Positions 16,755 to 25,049 of a DNA stretch of 64,000 nt are shown one piece after another; the first letter of the stretch is position 1, and each line of letters begins with the position of its first letter. The stretch is from Cellulosimicrobium cellulans (lineage in GTDB: Bacteria > Actinomycetota > Actinomycetes > Actinomycetales > Cellulomonadaceae). The translations under genes were made by a program, and so were the position numbers. The stretch is taken from contig NZ_VEGH01000002.1 in assembly GCF_007679345.1 (NCBI RefSeq), forward strand, positions 62,001 through 126,000, given 5' to 3'. The notes below the pieces were generated by a model. It was given only the letters and a program-made list of their open reading frames with translations. It did not search any database and was not told the DNA's origin.

Positions 16755-17771
16755 TCAGGCCTCGACCACGACCTTGCCGATCGTCCGCCCGGACTCCACC
16801 AGCCGGTGCGCCTCCCGCAGCGTCTCGGGCGTCAGCCCGCGCAGCCGCGTCGTGGCGGTGGTCCGCAGCCGCCCGTCGTCCACGAGCGACGCCACCCGGT
16901 CGAGCAGGTGGTGCTGCTCGACCAGGTCGGGGGTCTGCTGGACGGGGCGCGTGAACATCAGCTCCCAGTGCCAGGCGATCGACTTGGCCTTGAGCGGGAC
17001 GACGTCGAGGGTCCCGGGGTCGTCGATCGCGACGACGGAGCCGAACGGGCGGAGCAGGTCCGCGTAGAGCGGGACCTGCCCGGCGGAGTGGGCGGTGATC
17101 ACGGCGTCCAGCCCGTCCGGGGCCGCCTCGCGGACCTGGGCGCGCAGGTCGCCGCGGTGGTCGACGACGGCGTCGGCCCCGAGCGAGGTCACCCAGTCGA
17201 CGCCCTCGGGCCGCGACGCGGTGGCGACGGTGCGCACGCCCGGCAGCAACGCCTCGGCGAGCTGCAGCACCATCGACCCGACGCCGCCGGTCGCCCCCAC
17301 GACGAGCAGGGTGCCGGTCGAGCCCTCGGTGAGCCGCAGCCGGTCCACGAGCATCTCCCAGGCCGTGATCGACGTGAGCGGCAGCGCCGCGGCGTCGGCG
17401 TCCGAGAGCGACGCCGGGGCGCGCCCGACGATCCGCTCGTCGACGACGTGCAGCGCGGCGTTCGTCCCGGGCCGGTCGATGGTGCCGGCGTGGAACACCC
17501 GGTCCCCGGGGGCGAACAGCGTCACCTCCGGTCCCACCTCGCGCACCGTGCCCACCGCGTCGAAGCCGAGCACCAGGGGCTCCCCGTCCGGGCGGAAGGA
17601 CGCGCGGCGCTTCACGTCCACCGGGTTGGCCGACACCGCGGCGACCTCGACCAGCAGGTCGTGCGGGCGCAGCTCGGGCAGCGCGGCGTCGACCGCGACG
17701 AACGCGTCCGGGTCGTCGACGGGCAGCGGGCGGAGGGAGGCGATGGCGGGCGTGGTGCGCGTCGTGGTCAT
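16755..17771 (-). CDS. Zinc-type alcohol dehydrogenase family / quinone oxidoreductase
   Basis: Medium-chain dehydrogenase/reductase of 338 residues. N-terminal GroES-like part (SANPVDVKRRASF, GFDAVGTVREVG) and a Rossmann part with VVGATGGVGSMVLQLAE. The catalytic zinc ligands of true alcohol dehydrogenases are absent, so this is the NADPH:quinone reductase-like branch often named zinc-binding alcohol dehydrogenase family 1. The remains of an HxlR regulator lie just upstream on the other strand; such a pair is a common redox/electrophile-responsive unit. Confidence 0.88.
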   Translation of the reverse strand: MTTTRTTPAIASLRPLPVDDPDAFVAVDAALPELRPHDLLVEVAAVSANPVDVKRRASFRPDGEPLVLGFDAVGTVREVGPEVTLFAPGDRVFHAGTIDRPGTNAALHVVDERIVGRAPASLSDADAAALPLTSITAWEMLVDRLRLTEGSTGTLLVVGATGGVGSMVLQLAEALLPGVRTVATASRPEGVDWVTSLGADAVVDHRGDLRAQVREAAPDGLDAVITAHSAGQVPLYADLLRPFGSVVAIDDPGTLDVVPLKAKSIAWHWELMFTRPVQQTPDLVEQHHLLDRVASLVDDGRLRTTATTRLRGLTPETLREAHRLVESGRTIGKVVVEA

Positions 17772-17811
17772 GCCCGCACTCTCCGCCCCGCCCCGTGGTT
17801 GCCGTCAAGAC

Positions 17812-17976
17812 GGGCCCCTGCGGTTCGGCGAGCTCCGCGCGCGGCTCGAGGGCATCAGCCCGAAGGTGCTGACCGCGACGCTGCGCCGGCTCGAGGAGCA
17901 CGGCCCGCTGACGCGCACGGTGTTCGCCGAGGTGCCGCCGCGGGTCGAGCAGCACGTGGGCCACGCCGCGCCGTAG
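17812..17976 (+). pseudogene. HxlR-family regulator remnant
   Basis: A 54-codon open stretch reading [43 protein letters not shown] (written in shorter parts: [43 protein letters not shown]), the recognition helix and wing of HxlR regulators. The family's N-terminal part with the redox/aldehyde-sensing Cys and GGKW helix is missing and there is no start codon or ribosome site. The end stops soon after the wing, whereas intact members run about 110 residues. It sits where a divergent regulator of the oxidoreductase would be expected, so it is read as a truncated relic. Confidence 0.7.
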
Positions 17977-17987
17977 CCGCGCGCGCG

Positions 17988-18016
17988 GGTCGCCGTTCGG
18001 TCACCCGTCGGACACC
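17988..18016 (+). promoter_or_regulatory. PHO-box-like triple direct repeat upstream of ppk
   Basis: Three units spaced exactly 11 nt: GGTCGCC (17988), GGTCACC (17999) and GGACACC (18010). The Streptomyces PhoP unit is G(G/T)TCAYY repeated every 11 nt; the middle unit matches fully and the others differ by one base. It lies 22-50 nt before the ppk start. PhoP control of ppk is known in Streptomyces. A matching set lies upstream of the DUF47-pit operon. Confidence 0.55.
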
Positions 18017-18037
18017 TCGTGGTGCCACCATGTGGGG

Positions 18038-20551
18038 ATGACCGACGCCACCTCCTCCGACGGCACGCCCCGCAAGGCGAGCACGCGCCGCGCCGCGTCC
18101 GCCGCCACGGCGGCCGCCGGCCGCACCAGCACCAGCACGGGACGCACCTCCGCCCGGGGCAGCGGTGCGCGGTCCACCGGCACCCGCGCCGCGGCGTCCC
18201 GGTCGCGCGGTGCCGCCGCCGCACCCGCCGCCGCCCAGCCGGCCCGCCCCGAGGCCGACGGTCAGCCCGGCCAGCCCGGCCAGCGCCCCCGCACGCTCGC
18301 CCCCGAGCTGGCGGCGCACATCGCCGAGCACATCGACATGCCGGACGCCCCCCGCGCGCCCGCCGCCGCGCCGCCGGCCGAGTCCGCGGCGCTGCCCGCC
18401 GACCGGTTCCTCGACCGCGAGGTCAGCTGGCTGGCGTTCAACCAGCGCGTCCTGGAGCTCGCCGAGGACGAGACCCAGCCGCTGCTGGAGCGGGTGCGCT
18501 ACCTGGCGATCTTCGCGTCGAACCTGGACGAGTTCTTCATGGTCCGCGTCGCCGGCCTGAAGCGCCGCATCGCCACCGGCCTGGCCGTGACGGCGGCCTC
18601 GGGCCTGAGCCCGCGCCAGGTGCTCGAGGAGATCAGCGTGCGCGCGCACGAGCTCGCCGCCCGGCACGCCCAGGTGTTCGCCGACCAGGTGCAGCCGGAG
18701 CTGGCGACCCAGGGCATCACGCTCGTGCGCTGGGAGCAGCTGGGCGAGGCCGAGCAGGACCGGCTGCGCAAGTACTTCCGCAAGCAGATCTTCCCGGTGC
18801 TGACCCCGCTGGCGGTCGACCCGGCGCACCCGTTCCCGTACATCTCGGGGCTGTCGCTGAACCTGGCCGTCGTGGTGGTGAACCCGTCGACGGGCAAGGA
18901 GCACTTCGCGCGGGTCAAGGTGCCGCCGCTGCTCCCCCGGTACATCGCGGTCGACTGGCGCGGCCGCCCGACCGACGCGGCGGGCTCGACCGACCGCGGC
19001 CCGATGTCGTTCGTGCCGGTCGAGGACGTGATCGCCCAGCACCTCGACCAGCTGTTCCCCGGCATGGAGGTCAGCGAGCACCACACGTTCCGCGTCACCC
19101 GCAACGAGGACGTGGAGGTCGAGGAGGACGACGCGGAGAACCTGCTCCAGGCGATGGAGAAGGAGCTGCTGCGCCGGAAGTTCGGCCCGCCGGTCCGCCT
19201 GGAGATCGCGGACTCGATCAGCCCGCGCATCCGGTCGCTGCTGGTCCGCGAGCTCGGCGTCGCGGAGGACGAGGTCTACGAGCTGCCCGCCCCGCTGGAC
19301 CACACCGGCCTCAACCTCATCGCGGACCTGGACCGGGCGGACCTGCAGTACCCGCGGTTCGTGCCGACGACGCACCGGTTCCTGGCCGAGGTGGAGAGCG
19401 CCAACCCGACGGACGTGTTCGCGGCGATCCGCACGCGCGACATCCTGCTGCACCACCCCTACGACTCGTTCTCCACGTCGGTGCAGACGTTCCTCGAGCA
19501 GGCCGCCGCCGACCCCAAGGTGCTGGCGATCAAGCAGACGCTGTACCGGACGTCGGGCGACTCCCCGATCGTGGACGCGCTGATCGACGCCGCCGAGGCC
19601 GGCAAGCAGGTGCTCGCCCTGGTCGAGATCAAGGCCCGGTTCGACGAGCAGGCCAACATCGAGTGGGCCCGCAAGCTGGAGCAGGCCGGCGTGCACGTGG
19701 TCTACGGCATCGTCGGGCTGAAGACGCACGCGAAGCTGTCGCTGGTCGTGCGCCAGGAGTCCGACGGCCTGCGCCGGTACTGCCACGTCGGCACCGGCAA
19801 CTACAACCCGAAGACCGCGCGGATCTACACGGACCTGGGCCTGCTCACCTGCGACCCGGACGTCGGCCAGGACCTGACCCGGCTGTTCAACCAGCTGTCG
19901 GGGTACGCGCCGAAGTCGCGGTTCCACCGGCTGCTGGTCGCGCCGCGCTCGGTGCGCTCCGGGCTGATCGAGCGGATCGACCGCGAGGCGGAGGCCGCCC
20001 GCGCGGGCCGGCCGTCCTGGATCAAGCTCAAGGTCAACTCGATGGTCGACGAGGAGACCATCGACGCGCTCTACCGCGCCTCGCAGGCGGGCGTGCCGGT
20101 GGACCTGTGCGTGCGCGGCATCTGCGCGCTGCGACCCGGCGTGCCGGGGCTGTCCGAGACGGTGCGGGTGCGGTCGATCCTGGGCCGGTTCCTGGAGCAC
20201 TCGCGGGTCTTCGCGTTCGCCGCGGACGCCGGGGTCACCGAGGAGGTGGCCGACATCGGCCGCGAGGGCGGGACGCTGCTCCCCGGCCCGGAGGTCTACA
20301 TCGGGTCGGCCGACCTGATGCACCGCAACCTGGACCGTCGCGTCGAGGCCCTGGTCCGGCTCTCCGACCCGGACCAGGTCGCGGAGCTGGTCGGCCTGCT
20401 CGACGAGTCGATGGCCGACGAGACCTCGTCGTGGCACCTCGGCCCGGACGGCGCCTGGACCCGGCACGCGCAGGGCCCGGACGGGCCGCTGCGCGACCTC
20501 CAGTCCACGCTGATCTACCGCCAGCGCCGCCGCCTGGGCTCGGGCCGGTGA
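18038..20551 (+). CDS. ppk1: Polyphosphate kinase 1
   Basis: Makes polyphosphate from ATP at the membrane surface, and works in reverse. The 837 residues comprise a 120-residue Ala/Thr/Pro-rich N-terminal extension, the N domain starting [20 protein letters not shown], head domain, and two phospholipase D-like C domains. The autophosphorylated His is in LKTHAKL (about residue 564) and the second active His in SADLMHRN (about 762). ATG at 18038 is preferred over the in-frame GTG at 18032. The stop overlaps the next gene's GTG by 4 nt. A PHO-box-like repeat lies just upstream, so phosphate starvation probably induces it. Confidence 0.93.
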   Translation: MTDATSSDGTPRKASTRRAASAATAAAGRTSTSTGRTSARGSGARSTGTRAAASRSRGAAAAPAAAQPARPEADGQPGQPGQRPRTLAPELAAHIAEHIDMPDAPRAPAAAPPAESAALPADRFLDREVSWLAFNQRVLELAEDETQPLLERVRYLAIFASNLDEFFMVRVAGLKRRIATGLAVTAASGLSPRQVLEEISVRAHELAARHAQVFADQVQPELATQGITLVRWEQLGEAEQDRLRKYFRKQIFPVLTPLAVDPAHPFPYISGLSLNLAVVVVNPSTGKEHFARVKVPPLLPRYIAVDWRGRPTDAAGSTDRGPMSFVPVEDVIAQHLDQLFPGMEVSEHHTFRVTRNEDVEVEEDDAENLLQAMEKELLRRKFGPPVRLEIADSISPRIRSLLVRELGVAEDEVYELPAPLDHTGLNLIADLDRADLQYPRFVPTTHRFLAEVESANPTDVFAAIRTRDILLHHPYDSFSTSVQTFLEQAAADPKVLAIKQTLYRTSGDSPIVDALIDAAEAGKQVLALVEIKARFDEQANIEWARKLEQAGVHVVYGIVGLKTHAKLSLVVRQESDGLRRYCHVGTGNYNPKTARIYTDLGLLTCDPDVGQDLTRLFNQLSGYAPKSRFHRLLVAPRSVRSGLIERIDREAEAARAGRPSWIKLKVNSMVDEETIDALYRASQAGVPVDLCVRGICALRPGVPGLSETVRVRSILGRFLEHSRVFAFAADAGVTEEVADIGREGGTLLPGPEVYIGSADLMHRNLDRRVEALVRLSDPDQVAELVGLLDESMADETSSWHLGPDGAWTRHAQGPDGPLRDLQSTLIYRQRRRLGSGR

Positions 20552-21534
20552 GCGCCGGGCCGACCGCGCTCGTCCGTGCGGCGGGCGCCCTCGTCTGGCG
20601 CGTCCGCCAGGGCCGCCTGCAGGTCGTCCTCGTGCACCGCCCGCGGTACAAGGACTGGTCCTGGCCGAAGGGGAAGCTCGAGCCCGGCGAGCACGTGACG
20701 ACCGCCGCGGTCCGCGAGGTCGAGGAGGAGGCCGGGCTCGAGATCGTGCTCGGCCGGCCCCTGCCCGGGCTGGAGTACGAGCTGGCGGACGGCCGGCACA
20801 AGCGGGTCCACTACTGGGCGGCGCAGGTCGCCGGCCGCCCCGACCGCCCCGCGGTGCACGCGCGCCCGCCGGCGGCCCACGCGTCGCGGGACGAGATCGA
20901 CGCGGTGCGCTGGGCCGACGCGGACGTGGCCCGCAGGCGGCTGACCCGCGCGGACGACCGCATCCCGCTCGACGCCCTGGTGGCGGCCCACGAGGCCGGC
21001 ACGCTGGACACCCGCGCGGTCCTGGTCGTCCGGCACGGCCGCGCGAAGAGCCGGTCGTCGTGGAAGGGCGAGGAGGGGACCCGCCCGCTGACCGACGTCG
21101 GCCGGCTCCAGGCCGGCGCGCTGGTGCCCGTGCTCTCCGCGTACGGCGTCGCCGACGTCGTCACCAGCCCCTGGCTGCGCTGCTGCGCGACCGTCGAGCC
21201 CTACGCCACGGCCGCCGGCCTGACGCCCGACCGGCGCGACCCGCTCACGGAGGCGGACCACGCCGACTCGCCGGAGAAGACCGCCGCGACCGTGGCCGCG
21301 GTGCTGCGCACCCGGTCGGACCTCGCGCTGTGCACCCACCGGCCGGTGCTGCCGACGGTGCTGGACGTGGTGCGCGCGCACGCCCCGGCGGCCGTCCGGC
21401 GCCGGCTCCCGGCGCAGAACCCGTACCTGCGGCCTGGGCAGGTCCTCGTGTGCCACGTCGTGCGACCCCACGGCAGCGGCCCGGACGAGGTGCGGGTCGA
21501 GGACGTCGAGCTGCACACGCCGCTGGGCAGCTGA
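20548..21534 (+). CDS. mutT1: Nudix hydrolase fused to histidine phosphatase (MutT1-like)
   Basis: Fusion of 328 residues. The N-terminal Nudix domain has the full box [20 protein letters not shown] followed by AGL. The C-terminal half is a histidine phosphatase (RHGRAKSR with the catalytic His, and a second His in LCTHRPVL). This is the architecture of mycobacterial MutT1, which hydrolyses 8-oxo-(d)GTP and diadenosine polyphosphates; in mycobacteria it likewise neighbours ppk1. The GTG start overlaps the ppk stop (GTGA), implying translational coupling and co-expression. A 17-bp hairpin follows. Confidence 0.88.
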   Translation: MSAGPTALVRAAGALVWRVRQGRLQVVLVHRPRYKDWSWPKGKLEPGEHVTTAAVREVEEEAGLEIVLGRPLPGLEYELADGRHKRVHYWAAQVAGRPDRPAVHARPPAAHASRDEIDAVRWADADVARRRLTRADDRIPLDALVAAHEAGTLDTRAVLVVRHGRAKSRSSWKGEEGTRPLTDVGRLQAGALVPVLSAYGVADVVTSPWLRCCATVEPYATAAGLTPDRRDPLTEADHADSPEKTAATVAAVLRTRSDLALCTHRPVLPTVLDVVRAHAPAAVRRRLPAQNPYLRPGQVLVCHVVRPHGSGPDEVRVEDVELHTPLGS

Positions 21535-21546
21535 CCGGGCCGTGCA

Positions 21547-21585
21547 CGACGGCGCGCCACCCCTCCCGGGGGTGGCGCGCCGTCG
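21547..21585. terminator. Bidirectional terminator after the ppk operon
   Basis: 17-bp perfect stem, arms 21547-21563 and 21569-21585, with a 5-nt loop, between the convergent Nudix and lipoprotein genes. Confidence 0.7.
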
Positions 21586-21603
21586 GTGGTGCTGAGGCCG
21601 TGC

Positions 21604-22092
21604 TCAGATCGCGGAGCCCTCCAGCGACCCGGTGACCGGCTCCTCGGTCATGAGGATGCACTGCACCACGCGGTCCCCGTCCTCCCAGGACACCTCGCTC
21701 GGGGTGAGCGGGCCGGCGCCGAGGGTGGAGGACTCGTAGGCGAGCCCGACGAACGGCTCGAAGGCCTCGACGCAGAACTGCTCCGCCTGCGCGTCGATGT
21801 CGGCCGGGTACTCGTCGCCGGACAGGCTCGTCTCCGCGTAGACCTCGCCGTCGTGCTCGTCGGCGCACGGGACCGTCGGCAGCGACTGGACCTGGGTGTC
21901 GGTCACGTCGGCGACGTTGAGGCAGTCGCCCACCTGGAGGGAGAACACGTTCGCCTCGGCTGCGGCGGTGATCTCGCCGGTCGACTCGTCGCGCTGGGCC
22001 TCGTCCGCCCCGCAGGCGGACAGGGCGAGGGCCGCACCCGCCGCCATGGACACAGCGGACATCCAGCGCACGGTCAGGTTCTTCGCAGTCAT
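21604..22092 (-). CDS. Secreted lipoprotein, septum-formation family
   Basis: Protein of 162 residues with a lipoprotein signal ending in LSAC. The mature part has the pattern VGDCLN...VPCADEHDGEVY seen in the actinobacterial septum-formation family (PF13845-like), with four Cys residues likely forming disulfides. It is probably anchored outside the membrane. Function is poorly known; similar domains occur in cell-division or cell-wall associated proteins. It follows no operon partner closely (85 nt before pit's stop). Confidence 0.7.
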   Translation of the reverse strand: MTAKNLTVRWMSAVSMAAGAALALSACGADEAQRDESTGEITAAAEANVFSLQVGDCLNVADVTDTQVQSLPTVPCADEHDGEVYAETSLSGDEYPADIDAQAEQFCVEAFEPFVGLAYESSTLGAGPLTPSEVSWEDGDRVVQCILMTEEPVTGSLEGSAI

Positions 22093-22176
22093 GGGACGAG
22101 TGAATCGTCTCCGCGGCCGGGTGTCCAGCTCGTCCCTGTCCGGGAACCGTCCGGGCGCTCGCGCGCGGCGCCCGGC

Positions 22177-23181
22177 TCAGTTGAGGAAGGGGCTCAGCAT
22201 GAAGTAGACGAGCGCGGCGACCGCGGCGGCCGCCGGGATGGTGAGCACCCAGGCGATGCCGATGTTCTTCGCGACGCCCCAGCGCACCGCGGACAGCCGC
22301 TTGGTCGCGCCCACGCCCATGATCGCCGAGGTGATCGTGTGGGTGGTCGACACCGGCGCGTGCAGCGCGAACGCGTTCACGTAGAGCACCACGGCGGAGA
22401 CCGACTCGGCGACGAACCCGCGGGCCGGGTCGAGCTCGATGATCTTCCGGCCCAGGGTGCGCATGATGCGCCAGCCGCCGGAGTAGGTGCCGAGCGAGAT
22501 CGCGGCGGCGGCGGCGAGCTTCACCCACAGCGGGATGCCCTCGTCCGGGTTCGCCCACCCGACGGTGAGCAGCGCCATGAAGATCACGCCCATGGTCTTC
22601 TGCGCGTCCTGCAGGCCGTGGCCGAGGGCCATCGCGGCGGCCGACACGGTCTGCGCGAGGCGGAACCGCCGGGTCGTGCGCGACGGCGACGCGTTCCGGA
22701 TGAGCCAGAGCAGGCCGACCATGACGAGGAACGCCAGGAAGAACCCGATCAGCGGCGAGAAGACCATCGGGAGGACGACCTTGTCCACGATCGCCGAGCC
22801 GTAGATCACCAGGCCACCCGCGAGGCCGGCGCCCACGAGGCCGCCGATGAGCGCGTGCGTCGAGGACGACGGCAGGCCGAACCACCACGTGATGAGGTTC
22901 CACACGATCGCGCCGACGAGCGCGCACAGCACGACCACGAGCGCCTGGTGCGGTGACGCGTCGCTGAGGTCGACGATCGACGTCGCGATCGTCTCCGCGA
23001 CCTCGGTCCCGAGCAGGGCGCCGGTGAAGTTCATGACGGCGGCCATGAGCAGCGCGGCCCGCGGCGTCAGCGCGCGCGTCGACACCGAGGTGGCGATCGC
23101 GTTGGCGGCGTCGTGGAAGCCGTTGGTGTAGTCGAAGCCGAGGGCCAGGGCGACCACGACCACGACGAGCGCGAGTTCCAC
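22177..23181 (-). CDS. pit: Low-affinity inorganic phosphate transporter (Pit)
   Basis: Phosphate permease of the PiT family, 334 residues, about ten membrane helices. The duplicated family signatures are GFDYTNGFHDAANAIATSVSTRAL in the first half and VSTTHTITSAIMGVGATKR in the second, with GLPSSSTHALIGGLVGA between. It moves metal-phosphate with H+. GTG start six bases after the DUF47 stop, so it is the second gene of a two-gene operon, a standard pairing. PHO-box repeats lie upstream of the operon. Confidence 0.92.
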   Translation of the reverse strand: MELALVVVVVALALGFDYTNGFHDAANAIATSVSTRALTPRAALLMAAVMNFTGALLGTEVAETIATSIVDLSDASPHQALVVVLCALVGAIVWNLITWWFGLPSSSTHALIGGLVGAGLAGGLVIYGSAIVDKVVLPMVFSPLIGFFLAFLVMVGLLWLIRNASPSRTTRRFRLAQTVSAAAMALGHGLQDAQKTMGVIFMALLTVGWANPDEGIPLWVKLAAAAAISLGTYSGGWRIMRTLGRKIIELDPARGFVAESVSAVVLYVNAFALHAPVSTTHTITSAIMGVGATKRLSAVRWGVAKNIGIAWVLTIPAAAAVAALVYFMLSPFLN

Positions 23182-23187
23182 CGGGAC

Positions 23188-23805
23188 TCAGGACTCCTTG
23201 AGCGCGATGGTCTCGACCATGTTCGCGACCTTCTCGAAGGCGTCCGCGGCGTCCTCGAGCTTCTCGACGACCTCCTTGAGCTTCATCAGGAGGATCGGGT
23301 CGGTGATCTCGTCGAACATCTGCGCGAGCAGCTTGCGGTGCGACTTGTCCGCCTGGTTCTCGAGCCGGTTGACCTCGACCCAGTACTCGGCGAGGTTCTC
23401 CATCGAGCGCAGCCGGGGCATCGCCTCGGCGGTCAGCTCGGCCGAGCGCTGCAGCACCTGCACCTGGTCGGCGACCCGCGGGGGCAGCTCGTCGATCTTG
23501 TACAGGACGATGAGGTCGGCGGCCTCCTCCATGAAGTCCATGCAGTCGTCGAGCGCCGACGCCAGGCCGTAGATGTCGTCCCGGTCGAACGGCGTGACGA
23601 ACGTCTGGTTCAGCCGCCGCATGATCGAGTGGGTCGCCTCGTCGGCGAGGTGCTCGACGTCGCTCATCTGCTTGGCGAGCGCCTTGCGGGTCGCACGGTC
23701 CGCGCCCAGCAGCTCGGCCAGCAGGTTGGCTCCGGTGACCAGGTGCGCCGCGGAGGCGGCGAGGAGGTCGAAGAACGAGGTGTCGCGCGGGGTGAGGCGC
23801 AGGCG
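23188..23805 (-). CDS. DUF47 / PhoU-like accessory protein of Pit
   Basis: Helical PhoU-like protein of 205 residues found next to Pit genes and thought to regulate the transporter. Characteristic segments are LTPRDTSFFDLLAASAAHL at the start, DREDIYGLASALDDCMDFMEEAADL-like residues in the middle (DRDDIYGLASALDDCMDF) and ILLMKLKEVVEKLEDAADAF near the end, with acidic metal-binding residues. GTG at 23805 has GGAG upstream and matches the family's N-terminus; an ATG at 23844 would add 13 unusual residues and lies inside the probable promoter. Confidence 0.88.
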   Translation of the reverse strand, partial: RLRLTPRDTSFFDLLAASAAHLVTGANLLAELLGADRATRKALAKQMSDVEHLADEATHSIMRRLNQTFVTPFDRDDIYGLASALDDCMDFMEEAADLIVLYKIDELPPRVADQVQVLQRSAELTAEAMPRLRSMENLAEYWVEVNRLENQADKSHRKLLAQMFDEITDPILLMKLKEVVEKLEDAADAFEKVANMVETIALKES

Positions 23806-23844
23806 CACGGGAGGCTCCGGCAGGAGATGGGCTTGGTCAGGCAC

Positions 23845-23850
23845 AGGCTA
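23845..23850 (-). promoter_or_regulatory. -10 of the DUF47-pit operon
   Basis: TAGCCT on the minus strand. The PHO-box repeats occupy the -35 region 13-50 nt upstream of it, as expected for a PhoP-activated promoter that lacks a good -35. Confidence 0.45.
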
Positions 23851-23862
23851 GGGCAGCCGCGG

Positions 23863-23900
23863 GGTGAACTCACAACCCCGCCGGTGAACCCACGGTGAAC
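23863..23900 (-). promoter_or_regulatory. PHO box upstream of the DUF47-pit operon
   Basis: On the minus strand GTTCACC (23900-23894), GTTCACC (23889-23883) and GTTCACC (23869-23863). The first two are spaced exactly 11 nt with 4-nt linkers, the classical Streptomyces PhoP site; the third is 20 nt further on. All three are exact matches to G(G/T)TCAYY. Confidence 0.75.
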
Positions 23901-23984
23901 GCACGGCATCCTCAGCGTGACGCACGGCCGCCCGGAGCGCGCGTGGGACGGAGGTCACACGCGCCGCGCCGGGCGGAGAGGGTG

Positions 23985-24065
23985 AGGACGCCGGACCGGG
24001 AAGCGCCTCTCGGCGCGAGGCCGCTCGGAGCGGCTTGAGTTGGAGCCCGGGGCTACCGCGGCCCG
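23985..24065. other. Intergenic region with two tandem small hairpins
   Basis: The 355-nt gap 23806-24160 contains, besides the PHO box, GCCTC-7 nt-GAGGC followed directly by GCCGCT-CGG-AGCGGC and then CTTGAGTTGG (about 24006-24044). I see no riboswitch class or tRNA. It could be a terminator for the unknown gene 24161-24805 (-), which ends upstream of it in that direction. Beyond this I see nothing in 24066-24160. Confidence 0.3.
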
Positions 24066-24160
24066 GCGTCGGTGACGAGTTTACGCGTCGTCCGCGGCGG
24101 CGTCCTGGTCGGAGCGGGTGAGCATGTTCACGGACCCGGCGGGAACAACCGCCGCGCGTC

Positions 24161-24805
24161 TCACTCCAGGGAGCCGGCCCGCCACAGGTGCGCCGCCTGC
24201 TCCAGCTCCTCCGCCGTGCGGACCAGCGAGCCCGCGCTCCGGGTGAGCCGCGCCGAGGCGTCGTCCCCGGTGAGGTCGAGGTGGTCCGCGTCGAACGCCG
24301 CACCGGTGGCGAGCACCCGGCAGAACGCCGCGCCGCGCTCCAGGGTGACGGCCAGGTCCCCGGTCCACACGCCCGACAGCACCGCGTCCAGCAGCACGCG
24401 CAGCTCCTCGGGCCCGGGCGGGCTGACCACGCCGACGACGACGTGGTGCACCGGCGCCGCCTCCAGCCCGAGGCGGTACCGGTCCGCGAGCGTCGCCGGG
24501 TCGCGCCGCACCCACTCGCGCAGCACGTACAGCCGCCAGAGCGTGCCGGGCAGCGTCGTGGCGGGGCTGTCGGACCAGAGCGCGGCGACGACGTCGAGGC
24601 CCTCCGTCTCGACCAGTCGCACCAGCCGCTCGACCAGCGCGGGGTCCTCCTCGCCCTCCGCACGCCCCCGGTGCACGATCGCCGCCGCCGTCGTGTGGGC
24701 GACCTGCGAGCGCAGCGCGGGGTCGACGTCGCCGGGAAGCTGGTCGGCGTCGCGGGGGTCGAGCATGGCGGGGCGGCGGAACCGCGGGCGGTCGTGGGAC
24801 GTCAC
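24161..24805 (-). CDS. Conserved hypothetical protein (actinobacterial, helical)
   Basis: Protein of 214 residues that I do not recognise. Segments such as VAALWSDSPATTLPGTLWRLYVLREWVRRDP and a final AEELEQAAHLWRAGSLE suggest a mostly helical soluble protein; there is no signal or membrane segment. It has one Cys. GTG at 24805 has GACAAT six bases upstream, so it may be leaderless. It follows the phosphate operon's promoter region in the same direction but is too far to be in that operon. Function unknown. Confidence 0.65.
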   Translation of the reverse strand: MTSHDRPRFRRPAMLDPRDADQLPGDVDPALRSQVAHTTAAAIVHRGRAEGEEDPALVERLVRLVETEGLDVVAALWSDSPATTLPGTLWRLYVLREWVRRDPATLADRYRLGLEAAPVHHVVVGVVSPPGPEELRVLLDAVLSGVWTGDLAVTLERGAAFCRVLATGAAFDADHLDLTGDDASARLTRSAGSLVRTAEELEQAAHLWRAGSLE

Positions 24806-25049
24806 CCGTCGATTGTCCGCCGGATCGGGGCACCCGTCGCGACCGCGACCGGAGCACGCACCCCGCCCGCGCCCCCGCCGTGCACCCCGTCGCCCGCCGG
24901 GTTACGGTTCCCGCCGCGCATCGCCACCCGGCCCTCCGGGTGCGGGATGCGCTGCGCGGGTGAAAGGTGAGAACGCCTCGACCGGCGCCCGACGACGTGC
25001 TCCGGCCCAGGTGGTTCTTCGCAGGACGAGCGGAGCAAGGAGAGACGTC

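Noticed and set aside
24030..24045. CTTGAGT half of a HAIR (HspR) site
   Set aside because: The inverted ACTCAAG half is missing and no heat-shock gene follows.
23985..24065. Riboswitch or tRNA in the phosphate intergenic region
   Set aside because: No conserved cores of ydaO, SAM, cobalamin or other classes and no tRNA T-loop; only small hairpins seen.
24081..24122. Short minus-strand peptide ORF (MLTRSDQDAAADDA) near 24.1 kb
   Set aside because: Fourteen codons, no ribosome site and no conservation evidence.
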